Shown: positions 13,918-24,949 of the stretch, piece after piece
Numbering within the stretch: position 1 is the stretch's first letter
Layout: each line of letters begins with the position of its first letter
Assembly: GCA_020052935.1 (NCBI GenBank)
Contig: JAGVOD010000016.1
Coordinates: 1 to 43,140, forward strand
Reading direction: 5' to 3'
Length of the DNA stretch: 43,140 nt
DNA from: an archaeon
GTDB taxonomy: Archaea; Nanobdellota; Nanobdellia; Woesearchaeales; UBA11576
Made by a program: the position numbers and the translations under genes
Notes under the pieces: model-generated
What the model was told of the DNA's origin: nothing
The model's database searches: none
What the model saw: only the letters and a program-made list of their open reading frames with translations

Positions 13918-16900
13918 ATGGGCTTGAAAAACTTGAACTACATCTTTGTGTTGGCAGTTGTCATCGCGCTGTGCGCGGTGCAGGCGTTCGCTTTGCCGGA
14001 CAACCCGCCTACATGCAGCCTGTCGTCCAATACGGCAGACACTGCGACGACTGCTGTCTTGACTGCGGTCTCAGTCGACACCCTGTCTAATCCAGGCGTC
14101 GATACGATAACGATATACGAGAACGGCGCTGTCATAAGCACCAAGAACTGTGCTTTTGCCACCAGCTGCGTCTCTGTCAAGACTGTCTTGAAGACGTCTG
14201 GCGGTGACTTCAGCTACTATGCCGTCTGCCGTGATAGGGCTGGTCAGCAGACCACGTCCAGCACGATAGGCGTGCACTTCGACGGCATGAATCGCCCTCC
14301 CGTGATTGATACTTACACACCTTCAGGCCCAACAACCATCACTGAGGATAGGTTTGTCGATTTCAGGATCACAGCCCATGACCCTGACGGAGACGCCCTT
14401 ACATATGAGTGGAGGATAGATGGTGCGGTTGTCGCTGGTGCCACAGGCACTTCCTATAGGTTCTCTCGCAGCCTCGCTGTCGATACTACCTATATTATAG
14501 CTGTCTATGTATATGATGGCAGAGGCGGAGTCGATGTCCAGACCTGGACAGTCACTATAAGAGACTCTGTCCCTACAGTCGACCTGACAGGCATTGCTAC
14601 AGGCACTGAGTGCACTAATTTCACTTTCAACGCGAACGTCGTGTCTTATGACAGCGTCGCTTCTGTCGCATGGGATTTCGGCGACGGCACTGTTGCGACA
14701 GGCACTTCCAGGTCTGCCTCTCACGTCTATGCTGAGAGCGGAACTTACACTGTGCGTGTCACAGTCACTGATTCTGACGGCGATGCTGTCACAGACACTT
14801 TGACTGTCATCGTGAGCGACATCTCTCCTGATGTCGATGCTGGTGATGACCAGACTACTGAGGCTGGCGTTCCTGTAAATTTCTCAGGCACTGCTACGAT
14901 GCCTTGCGCAGCTGACACTATCCAGAACTATACCTGGGATTTCGGCGATGGCGAGACTGCATCCGGCCAGAATGCTACGCATACTTATGATGAGCCTGGC
15001 GAATACGAAGTCACTTTGACTGTCTGTGATGAGGACAGCTGTTCTACAGACACTCTTACAGTCACAGTCACCAGCGCAGGCCCTGATGCTGACTTTTATT
15101 ATGTCCCTGAAGACCCTGTCGAGGGTGATGTTGTCAATTTCTATGACAACTCGACCTCGCTCGACCCGATTGTCTCGTGGGCATGGGACCTCGACGGTGA
15201 CGGAGACATAGACTCTACTGAGCAGAATCCTAACTGGACATATGCAGAGGAGGGAGATTATACTGTCTGCCTCACTGTAACTGATGAGGATGGAGATTCC
15301 GACACACAGTGCTATACTATAACTATAGGCAATAACCCTATAGCTGGCGTCGACCTTGTCTTGAACACCACATCTGGTGTCGAGCCTCTCGATGTCGAGG
15401 CCAACTGCACTGCTGTCGGCGGAAACACTCCTTATGATTTCATGATTGATTTCGGAGACGGCAGCGTGCCTGTCCTGAGCGACAGCGCTACGCACACCTA
15501 TGTGCAGAACGGCACTTATGTCGTGAATTGCACAGTGACTGATGCTGATGGCGACGAGATGTCTGACACAGAGGTCGTTGTTGTGGATGATACAATCCCG
15601 AGCGGGGACTTCACATGGGACCCTGCTGACCCGTCTGTCTTCGAGAACGTTACATTCAACGCCACTGTCGACGCTTATGATGGCGTCGCTTCGTATGATT
15701 GGGATTTCGGCGATAGCTCTTCAGGATCTACTGAAGAGGACCCTGTCCATGTCTATACTGATGGCGGCGACTACAACGTCACGCTTACAGTCACTGACGG
15801 AGACGGTTCTGTCATAGTAATAGACCATGTCGTCCATGTCGCTGACAATCCGCCCGGAGTCGACCTTGTCGTCGATCCTCTGAACGGCACCGAGCCTCTG
15901 ATAGTTGATATCGACTGCACTGGCATCGGCGGAGACGGTGTCTTGAGCTACGAGATAGACCTCGGTGATGGCTCTGCGCCTGTCTCTACAGACCATATAA
16001 CTTACACGTATGTCCAGAACGGCACTTACACTGTCAATTGCACAATAACTGACATCGATGGCGATGCAGCGATTAATTCGACCATTGTCGACGTGTATGA
16101 CACTGTCCCTACAGTGAATTTCACTTACACGCCTACAGACCCTGTCGAGGGCGACTCAGTGGATTTCGATGCGACAGCTACGGCCTATGATGGAATAGTC
16201 TCTTATGCTTGGGATTTCGGCGATGTTACTTTCAATGACACAGAGGACCCGACGCATGTCTATACTGTTGAGGGCACTTATGTCGTCGTATTGACTGTCA
16301 CTGACGGCGATGGATCTATAGCTATTGCTACAGACACAGTCATTGTCGGTCCTAACGACGCTGATGTCACTTTGATGGCCAACGTCACGTCAGGCTATGA
16401 GCCTTTGACTGTCTCGTTCGGATGCATTGCCCTTGCAGGCAACCCGCCTTACGGCTACTCTTTGGACTTCGGCGATGGCAGCGCTCCGGTTACTACGCCT
16501 ATCGTTGACTATACTTATGTCCAGAACGGCACTTATGTCGCGAACTGCACTGTGACTGATGCTGATGGCGATGTCAGCTCTGACATTATTATAATAAATG
16601 TCTTGGATACTGAGCCTGACGTGTATTTCGATTATCACCCCACCTCCCCGATTGAGGGAGACGAGGTGCACTTCAACGGCACAGTCACTGCATATGACAC
16701 TCCAGTCACCTGGGTATGGGATTTCGGCGACGGTTCTAGCTCCACTGAGGAGGACCCGATCCACTCCTATGCATCTGAACGTGACTACAACGTCACTCTC
16801 ACAGCGACTGATGCGGACGGCTCTGTCGTCGTATATGGAGTGACGCTGCATGTCGGCAACAACGCTCCGTTTGTCAACCTGCTCGCGGATCCTACATCCG

Positions 16901-19900
16901 GGCCCGAGGGCTTGAATGTAAGCTTCAACTGCACAGTCACTGACGGCAACGCTCCGCTGACTTTCCTGATGGATTATGGTGACAGCACAAGCAGCACAGA
17001 CCAGAATTCCAGCCATGTCTACTCTGTTCCTGGCACTTATACTGCCACTTGCACTGTCGCTGATGTGGATGGTGATGTCGACTCTGACTTTGTCCTCATA
17101 AATGTCGCGGACAACCCGCCTGTCGTCAACCTGACAGCAGTCCCGACGACTGCTCCTGAGGGCATGACTATAGACTTCAACTGCAGCATAACTGGCGGAG
17201 ACGCTCCTTTCGGCGTGTTGCTGGACTTCGGTGATGGTAGCTCTACTGCGAGCCCTGTCGCAAGCCACAACTACACTCTTGAAGGCATCTACACAGCCAC
17301 TTGCAATGTAAGTGATGTGGATGGCGATGTCGGCTCTGATTCTGAGCTGATCAATATAACCAATAATGTGCCTGTCGTGAACCTGATAGTGAACGCAACA
17401 TCTGGCTTTGAGCCTATGAGTGTCGCTTACAATTGCACTGTCGGTGCAGGCAACGCGCCTTTCACCTACGCAATCGATTTCGGTGACAGCACGACCAGCA
17501 CAAGCGCCACCGGCACGCATGACTACCCGACCCCAGGAGTATATCCTATGGTCTGCACCGTCACTGATGTCGACGGCGATTGGGATGATGATACTGTGGG
17601 CATACATGTCATAGACAATCCGCCCATCGTCAATCTCACTGCGATACCGACAGCAGGCCTTGAGGGCATAGATGTGGATTTCGTCTGCACAGTCACTGGC
17701 GGAAACGCTCCTATGAGCTATGTGCTTGATTTCGGCGATGGCAGTTCGACTACCAGCCTGACAGCCACGCACAACTATCCGCTCGAGGGCGTATACAACG
17801 CAACTTGCACTGTAACAGATGCTGACGCTGATGTCGGCGTGGACAGCGAGATCATAAACATCTCGAACAACGCGCCTGTCGTCAACCTCGTCACGAACGT
17901 CACTGCAGGCCTTGAGCCTTTGACAGTCTTGTTCAACTGCACTGTCGGCGGCGGAAACGCTCCTTTCATGTACATGATAGATTTCGGCGATGGCAGCTCG
18001 TCTGCTTCAAGCACTGCGGTCCACACGTATGCGACAGAAGGTGAGTTCAACACCACATGCACTGTAACTGATGTCGACGGCGATGTCGGCTCTGACTTGC
18101 AGCTTATACAGGTGATCAATAATCCGCCTGTCGTAGACCTTGTCGCTTTCCCGACAGGAGGTCTTGAGGGTGTTGATATATTGTTCACCTGCAATGTCTT
18201 GGGCGGCAATGCTCCTTTCGCGTATGTGCTTGATTTCGGCGACGGAAGCTCAACTACGGTTTCCAGCGCTACGCACAACTACCCGCTCGAGGGAGTCTAT
18301 AACGCTACCTGCACTGTCATGGACTTTGACGGCGATGTCGATTCAGACAGCGAGCTGATAACTATAACGAACAATGCGCCTGTCGTCAACCTGTTGGTCA
18401 ATACCACGTCAGGATTCGAGCCTCTCAGTGTGGCATATAACTGCACTGTCGGTGGTGGTAATCCTCCGCTCGGCTACCTGATCAATTTCGGTGACGGCGC
18501 TACGTCTGCGAGCGCGACTGGCACGCACATATATCCGTTGCCTGGCACTTATGACATGAGCTGCACTGTGACCGATACTGACGGCGATTCGGACATGGAT
18601 GATGTACTGATAACAGTCATCAACAATGCGCCTGTCGTTGACTTGATAGCATCTCCGACAGTCGGTCTTGAGGGTGTCAATGTCTCGTTCAACTGCTCTG
18701 TCACTGGCGGTAATGCACCGATCAGCATCTTGCTGGACTTCGGCGACGGGACCACCACGACAAGCTCTATGGCGAGCCACGTGTATCCTCTTGAGGGATT
18801 GTACAATGCGAATTGCACAGCCACTGATGCTGACGGCGATGTCGGCTCTGATGCAGAGCTCATCAACATCACGAACAACGTGCCTGTCGTCAACCTGGTC
18901 ACTAACGTGACTGCTGGAACAGAGCCTCTCAGCGTGTTCTTCAACTGCACGCTGGTCGGCGGCGGCAATCCTCCGTTCACTTACAGGATTGATTTCGGCG
19001 ATGGCAGCGCGACTGTCGCGTCTTCGACTGCGACGCATACCTACCTGCAGAACAGCACTTATGATGCTTCATGCATCATAACAGATACTGACGGAGACGT
19101 CAGCGTGCCTGATATCGCGAGTATCGACGTGTATGACTCTGAGCCTGACGCTAACTTCACATATGCTCCTTCAAGCCCGCTTGAGGGTGATATGATAAGC
19201 TTCACTGACACATCAACCGCATATGATGGTATTGTCTCTTGGAGCTGGAACTTGGGCGACGGCAACACATCGAGTGTCGCGAACCCGACGCATACATACT
19301 TTACCAACGGCTCGTACATCGTGACTTTGACAGTCACTGATGGCGACGGCTCTGCCACTTCGCATGTCGAAGTGATTGTTGTCGGCAACAACGCTCCAGT
19401 GGTCGATGTCACTGCGACTCCGTCCAGCGGGACAGAGCCTCGTGATACGACTATTGCATGCAGTGTCGTATCCGGCGGCAATGCGCCCTTCACCTATAGT
19501 ATACTGTATGGTGACGGCACATCTACCACGAGCCCGACGTCTATAAAGATGTACCTGCAGAACGGGGTTTTCCCTGTCGTCTGCCAGGTCACGGATGTTG
19601 ACGGCGATGTGGGAACTGATGTTGTGACAGTCACTGTCGCAGACACTGTTCCGACTGTTAACTTCAACTGGACGCCTGTGAATCCGACTGCTGGTGACAA
19701 CGTAAGTTTCACTGACCTCTCGACCGCCTATGACGGCATCGCTTCATGGAGATGGGACTTCGAGAATGATGGCATTGCGGACTCTGTATTGCAGAATCCG
19801 TCGCATGTCTTCACCTCTCCAGGACTCTATATCGTGAACCTGTCTGTCACTGATAACGATGGCAGCGTCGCTTCGACCATAAGGACTGTGGCGGTGAACA

Positions 19901-21879
19901 TAAGCATCGGCGCCCCGATAATCTTCGGAGTGAATGCGGTGGACTTGACGAATGTCTCTGCCAACATCACTTGGGGGACTGACCAGTCTGCTGACTCGCG
20001 TGTAGACTATGGCCTGACGCCTGCTCTTGGCAGCGTCGCGACAGATGCCAGCTACTTGTTTAACCACGCTGTCCTGTTGTCAGGATTGACGCCTAACACG
20101 ACCTATTATTATACAGTCACGTCCTGCAGCATGTTCGCGATGTGCACGACATCCAGCACGTATAACTTCACGACCCTTGTCACAGTCATCCCAGACACAA
20201 CCGCACCTGGCCCTGTTACTGGCCTCGGTGAGACTGCTGTGGGCTCTGATTGGATTAATTGGGCTTGGACCAATCCTGCGGATCTTGACTTCAATCATGT
20301 CGAGCTCTGGCTGAATGGCAGCTTTGTCGCTAACACTAGCGCTTCGAGCTACAACGTCACTGGCCTTGCAGCCAGCACGACCTACCAGATAGAGGTAGTT
20401 ACAGTCGACGCTGTCGGGAACAGGAATGCTCCTGGAGCGACTGACCTTGCGACTACGGTTGCTGGCGCTGACTTGACTCCGCCTGCGCCTGTTACTGGCT
20501 TGGGCGAGACTGCTGTCGGCTCTGATTGGATCAACTGGGCTTGGACCAATCCTGCGGATCTTGACTTCAATCATGTCGAGCTGTGGCTGAACGGCACCAA
20601 TGTCGCTAATACTAGCGCTTCGAGCTACAACGTCACTGGCCTTGCAGCCAGCACGACCTATCAGTTGACAGTCATCACTGTCGACAACGTGGGCAACAGG
20701 AATACTCCTGGCGTGTCTGACCTCGCTGCCACGACATCCGGAGCTGACCTTACTCCTCCAGCGCCTGTAACTGGCGTGAATGAGTCTGGCGTCGGCACTG
20801 ACTGGATAATGTGGGCTTGGACCAATCCGTCTGACCTTGACTTCAATCATGTCGAGCTCTGGCTGAACGGCACCAATGTCGCCAACACATCCGGCACGAG
20901 CTATAACTTCACTGGCTTGCTGCCTGGAACGACATACCAGTTGACGATAATCACTGTCGATAACTCTGGCAACAGGAACACTCCTGGTGTCTCAGATACT
21001 GCGACGACAGACGTCATAGATACAGTGCCTGTCGTGACTGCTTCGGCAACTCCGACCTCTGGACTGATACCTCTTGCGGTTCAGTTCAACGCGACTGTTG
21101 TCGGCGGCGAGTCCCCATTGAGCTTTGCTTGGGACTTTGACGGTGATGGCATTGTCGATTCGACTTTGCAGAACCCGCTCTACATATATAATGTCGTGGG
21201 CGCTTACACTGCGACAGTCAACGTGACTGATGTCGATGGCGACTGGGACAATGATAGTGTGACGATAAACGCGAACCCTGTCACGCATGACATCGCGGTC
21301 AATTCGATCAACTACACCAAGGAAGGCCGCACGGTCTACCTCTATGATGCCTTGCAGATAAACGCGTCTGTCACGAACGAGGGTACGGTCTCAGAGACAT
21401 TCACTCTCCAGTTCGAGATCGACGGCGTCGTCGTGGGCAGCCAGGCTTTGACGCTTGGCGCTGGCGCATCGACTGTAGCAAGCTTCAACTGGGGCAGCTC
21501 CTCGCCTGAAGGCTTCCACACATTGCTCGTAAGGGCAGTGCCGGTCGCTGGCGAGACAGACTTGTCTGACCAGTCCAGCTCTAAGGTCATGAGGACTTGG
21601 TCTGTCGATGACCTGGTCCAGAGTGGTACGAGATATATCGTCTACTGGGCAGGTGTAGCGTATGTGCCTGTTGGCAACGCCTATGTCACCGAGTCATTCT
21701 ATGACTTGCGTGTCGAGCTCTCAAGCGCGACTGCGCTGATAACTCCGCCTGCTGTGCAGTACACGAACCTTGCTCCTAGCGAGACAAAGATCTTGATGTG
21801 GAGCGTGGCAGCTGTGCCTGGCGATGTATTGACTGTCTGGGAAGGCAACAGTGAAGTTACCTTCTCGGCTACTGTTTGA
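13918..21879 (+). CDS. Giant PKD-repeat surface protein (2653 residues)
   Basis: A signal peptide (1-26, ending QAFA) is followed by two Ig-like domains, then about 21 consecutive PKD domains from roughly residue 220 to 1995, recognised by the repeated WDFGDG/DFGDG turn and the VTVTD strand. An FN3-like domain of the purple acid phosphatase N-terminal kind and three near-identical 92-residue FN3 domains (DNA offset 276 bp, near 20212, 20488, 20764) follow, then one more PKD and a CARDB domain (about 2457-2557). Most middle PKD domains carry one Cys in the B strand (FNCTV) and one in the later CTVTD strand, an apparent built-in disulfide, and many of these Cys lie in N-glycosylation sequons. 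There is no C-terminal TM; the downstream anchored protein is the likely partner. Role: adhesion or surface layer. Confidence 0.93.
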   Translation: MGLKNLNYIFVLAVVIALCAVQAFALPDNPPTCSLSSNTADTATTAVLTAVSVDTLSNPGVDTITIYENGAVISTKNCAFATSCVSVKTVLKTSGGDFSYYAVCRDRAGQQTTSSTIGVHFDGMNRPPVIDTYTPSGPTTITEDRFVDFRITAHDPDGDALTYEWRIDGAVVAGATGTSYRFSRSLAVDTTYIIAVYVYDGRGGVDVQTWTVTIRDSVPTVDLTGIATGTECTNFTFNANVVSYDSVASVAWDFGDGTVATGTSRSASHVYAESGTYTVRVTVTDSDGDAVTDTLTVIVSDISPDVDAGDDQTTEAGVPVNFSGTATMPCAADTIQNYTWDFGDGETASGQNATHTYDEPGEYEVTLTVCDEDSCSTDTLTVTVTSAGPDADFYYVPEDPVEGDVVNFYDNSTSLDPIVSWAWDLDGDGDIDSTEQNPNWTYAEEGDYTVCLTVTDEDGDSDTQCYTITIGNNPIAGVDLVLNTTSGVEPLDVEANCTAVGGNTPYDFMIDFGDGSVPVLSDSATHTYVQNGTYVVNCTVTDADGDEMSDTEVVVVDDTIPSGDFTWDPADPSVFENVTFNATVDAYDGVASYDWDFGDSSSGSTEEDPVHVYTDGGDYNVTLTVTDGDGSVIVIDHVVHVADNPPGVDLVVDPLNGTEPLIVDIDCTGIGGDGVLSYEIDLGDGSAPVSTDHITYTYVQNGTYTVNCTITDIDGDAAINSTIVDVYDTVPTVNFTYTPTDPVEGDSVDFDATATAYDGIVSYAWDFGDVTFNDTEDPTHVYTVEGTYVVVLTVTDGDGSIAIATDTVIVGPNDADVTLMANVTSGYEPLTVSFGCIALAGNPPYGYSLDFGDGSAPVTTPIVDYTYVQNGTYVANCTVTDADGDVSSDIIIINVLDTEPDVYFDYHPTSPIEGDEVHFNGTVTAYDTPVTWVWDFGDGSSSTEEDPIHSYASERDYNVTLTATDADGSVVVYGVTLHVGNNAPFVNLLADPTSGPEGLNVSFNCTVTDGNAPLTFLMDYGDSTSSTDQNSSHVYSVPGTYTATCTVADVDGDVDSDFVLINVADNPPVVNLTAVPTTAPEGMTIDFNCSITGGDAPFGVLLDFGDGSSTASPVASHNYTLEGIYTATCNVSDVDGDVGSDSELINITNNVPVVNLIVNATSGFEPMSVAYNCTVGAGNAPFTYAIDFGDSTTSTSATGTHDYPTPGVYPMVCTVTDVDGDWDDDTVGIHVIDNPPIVNLTAIPTAGLEGIDVDFVCTVTGGNAPMSYVLDFGDGSSTTSLTATHNYPLEGVYNATCTVTDADADVGVDSEIINISNNAPVVNLVTNVTAGLEPLTVLFNCTVGGGNAPFMYMIDFGDGSSSASSTAVHTYATEGEFNTTCTVTDVDGDVGSDLQLIQVINNPPVVDLVAFPTGGLEGVDILFTCNVLGGNAPFAYVLDFGDGSSTTVSSATHNYPLEGVYNATCTVMDFDGDVDSDSELITITNNAPVVNLLVNTTSGFEPLSVAYNCTVGGGNPPLGYLINFGDGATSASATGTHIYPLPGTYDMSCTVTDTDGDSDMDDVLITVINNAPVVDLIASPTVGLEGVNVSFNCSVTGGNAPISILLDFGDGTTTTSSMASHVYPLEGLYNANCTATDADGDVGSDAELINITNNVPVVNLVTNVTAGTEPLSVFFNCTLVGGGNPPFTYRIDFGDGSATVASSTATHTYLQNSTYDASCIITDTDGDVSVPDIASIDVYDSEPDANFTYAPSSPLEGDMISFTDTSTAYDGIVSWSWNLGDGNTSSVANPTHTYFTNGSYIVTLTVTDGDGSATSHVEVIVVGNNAPVVDVTATPSSGTEPRDTTIACSVVSGGNAPFTYSILYGDGTSTTSPTSIKMYLQNGVFPVVCQVTDVDGDVGTDVVTVTVADTVPTVNFNWTPVNPTAGDNVSFTDLSTAYDGIASWRWDFENDGIADSVLQNPSHVFTSPGLYIVNLSVTDNDGSVASTIRTVAVNISIGAPIIFGVNAVDLTNVSANITWGTDQSADSRVDYGLTPALGSVATDASYLFNHAVLLSGLTPNTTYYYTVTSCSMFAMCTTSSTYNFTTLVTVIPDTTAPGPVTGLGETAVGSDWINWAWTNPADLDFNHVELWLNGSFVANTSASSYNVTGLAASTTYQIEVVTVDAVGNRNAPGATDLATTVAGADLTPPAPVTGLGETAVGSDWINWAWTNPADLDFNHVELWLNGTNVANTSASSYNVTGLAASTTYQLTVITVDNVGNRNTPGVSDLAATTSGADLTPPAPVTGVNESGVGTDWIMWAWTNPSDLDFNHVELWLNGTNVANTSGTSYNFTGLLPGTTYQLTIITVDNSGNRNTPGVSDTATTDVIDTVPVVTASATPTSGLIPLAVQFNATVVGGESPLSFAWDFDGDGIVDSTLQNPLYIYNVVGAYTATVNVTDVDGDWDNDSVTINANPVTHDIAVNSINYTKEGRTVYLYDALQINASVTNEGTVSETFTLQFEIDGVVVGSQALTLGAGASTVASFNWGSSSPEGFHTLLVRAVPVAGETDLSDQSSSKVMRTWSVDDLVQSGTRYIVYWAGVAYVPVGNAYVTESFYDLRVELSSATALITPPAVQYTNLAPSETKILMWSVAAVPGDVLTVWEGNSEVTFSATV

Positions 21880-21892
21880 ACGGTGAAAGAAA

Positions 21893-23611
<1,719 letters not shown>

Positions 23612-23672
23612 GTTAATTTTTTGTTTTGTTTCTTATTATTTTTGTTTTTTATGATGTTGTGCTAAAGGCAAT

Positions 23673-24509
23673 ATGATGACACCCACCAAAGGCATCGAAG
23701 ACATATTCCGTGTCCACGTCCTTGGCGTAGGCAATTATTATTCTGAGTTTCATTCTACTGTATCTTTTGTCGTGCAGGCCGGCGGCAGGTTTATCCTTGT
23801 GGAGGCGCCTTGCGAGCTTCCGAAGAAGACGAGGGAGTACAGGGAGATTGTCGGCGCAGTCTACCCTGGTGAGCATGATGTTCCGCTTCTCGACGGCATC
23901 AGTGCTGACAACATCGATGACCTGGTGGTGACCCACGTGCATGGCGACCACGCTGCAGGGCTTGAGCTCATCGCGTGGTACAAGATGTTCACGCAGCACC
24001 CAAGGATAATGGATATTGAGGGCAATCCTTCGAACAGGGAGTTGAGGCCCAGGTTGTATGGCACAAGGGACGTGCTTTGTGATCTTGAGAGAAGCATGGA
24101 GCCGAGCCTTTCTAACCGCACAGGGCTTTACTTCAACGACTTTTTCAGTCCAGAGATCGTGGAGCCAGGCTCTCCTGTGAATATCGGAGAGGTTGTGATC
24201 GAGGTCATGCCTAACCACCATAACGTGCCGGGTTTTGCGCTCAGGGTCGGTTACCGCGGCAGGAAGTTGTCCTATAGCGGCGATACGAGATTTGATGCTG
24301 GTCTTGTGGGTTTCCTCAGCGAAGCAGACGTGATGATACATGATTGCGATGGCAACAGCGCGGTCCATACTTCTCCTGAGCAGTTGAAGGCATGGCTTGA
24401 CAGCTCAGATTACAAAGGCAGGCTGTATGTCTGTCATCTTGCAGACAGCTTTAAGCCAGAAGACCATGGTCTGACGCCTCTCCCTGAAAATGATTTCATT
24501 GATGTGTGA
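23673..24509 (+). CDS. MBL-fold metallohydrolase (RNase Z-like)
   Basis: A 278-residue metallo-beta-lactamase-fold enzyme. The metal site is visible as THVHGDH (about 87-93), a later His in PNHHNVPG, SGDTRFD (near 207) and CHLAD near the C-terminus, which together match the two-zinc site of the tRNase Z/beta-CASP-like superfamily. The insertion of about 60 residues between the first and second motifs and the lack of a flexible arm make a true RNase Z uncertain; phosphodiesterase or other hydrolase activity is as likely. ATG-ATG at 23673 gives two possible starts. The gene is isolated, 61 bases after the surface operon. Confidence 0.88.
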   Translation: MMTPTKGIEDIFRVHVLGVGNYYSEFHSTVSFVVQAGGRFILVEAPCELPKKTREYREIVGAVYPGEHDVPLLDGISADNIDDLVVTHVHGDHAAGLELIAWYKMFTQHPRIMDIEGNPSNRELRPRLYGTRDVLCDLERSMEPSLSNRTGLYFNDFFSPEIVEPGSPVNIGEVVIEVMPNHHNVPGFALRVGYRGRKLSYSGDTRFDAGLVGFLSEADVMIHDCDGNSAVHTSPEQLKAWLDSSDYKGRLYVCHLADSFKPEDHGLTPLPENDFIDV

Positions 24510-24532
24510 TTGCCGTTTTCTCACCGTAACAT

Positions 24533-24542
24533 TTATAAACCA
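24533..24542 (+). promoter_or_regulatory. TATA box upstream of the tRNA-Val region
   Basis: CATTTATAAACC. It is about 150 bases before tRNA-Val, and no closer TATA box is seen, so the tRNA may be excised from a longer transcript containing the hairpins of island D. Confidence 0.45.
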
Positions 24543-24572
24543 AAAACATCATCTTTTCACTTTAAGTAGATA

Positions 24573-24693
24573 GAAAACCCTATTTTCGTGGTTTTCAGGC
24601 TTTGGGCTCGTATTTCAGCAAGGCTCAATTGGTCTTGCTCGATTGATACGCGCCATCCGGTGCCATTCGCTTCGCAAATGGCACGACAAAATC
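24573..24693. repeat. Fold-back island D, left part, with a partial tRNA-Val duplicate
   Basis: It contains a GAAAACC/GGTTTTC hairpin (about 24573-24597), a partial copy of the tRNA-Val 5' end at 24604-24619 (14 of 16 bases equal to 24694-24709, offset exactly 90 bp), a GCAAG/CTTGC hairpin and a GTGCCATT...AAATGGCAC hairpin (24660-24684) ending about ten bases before the tRNA. The GTGCCA hairpin resembles the one 18 bases after tRNA-Leu. Confidence 0.6.
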
Positions 24694-24766
24694 GGGCTCG
24701 TAGTTTAGCGGCTATAACGTCCCGTTGACGTCGGGAAGGCCCTCGGTTCGAATCCGAGCGGGCCCA
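24694..24766 (+). tRNA. tRNA-Val (anticodon GAC)
   Basis: Acceptor GGGCTCG (24694-24700) pairs with CGGGCCC (24759-24765), with one G-U pair; discriminator A24766; no CCA. D-arm GTTT/TAAC-like with GG in the loop, anticodon stem TCCCG/CGGGA, loop TT-GAC-GT giving anticodon GAC, T-arm CTCGG-TTCGAAT-CCGAG. There is no intron, unlike the other two tRNAs of the window. Confidence 0.96.
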
Positions 24767-24776
24767 TTTAATAAGA

Positions 24777-24914
24777 CAATTTTGCCAGACGAACTTGTGA
24801 GTCGGCAAAATTGGCTTTTGAATGCTCAATAATCCCAGACGACCGAAGGGAGTCGGGATTATTTTTGCATGCAAGAAGACCGGTGCGCTTGTCGAGTCGG
24901 GATTATTCTTGCAT
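24777..24914. repeat. Fold-back island D, right part (three consecutive hairpins, 21-nt direct repeat)
   Basis: Three hairpins follow tRNA-Val: CAATTTTGCC/GGCAAAATTG (24777-24813), AATAATCCC/GGGATTATT (24828-24863) and TGCAAGAA/TTCTTGCA (24870-24913). The first two have the same interior, AGACGA...GAGTC, so that GAC pairs with GTC inside. A 21-base direct repeat with one mismatch, beginning GAGTCGGGATTATT, occurs at 24850-24870 and 24894-24914. Confidence 0.7.
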
Positions 24915-24949
24915 TTCCCGTTAATCTTTTCGTCAAAAAGAGGTGTGAA

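Noticed and set aside
14323-19712. Long minus-strand ORFs antisense to the giant PKD gene
   Set aside because: They are mirror frames of the biased GAC/GTC/GGC codons of the PKD repeats; their content is low-complexity and there are no start signals.
13918-21879. CRISPR-like repeats
   Set aside because: The repeats are coding PKD/FN3 units with protein-level conservation and no constant repeat-spacer pattern; nothing else in the window resembles a CRISPR array.
23673-24509. Calling the MBL-fold enzyme RNase Z
   Set aside because: The zinc motifs fit the superfamily, but the insertion pattern and lack of the flexible-arm motif do not allow that specific name.
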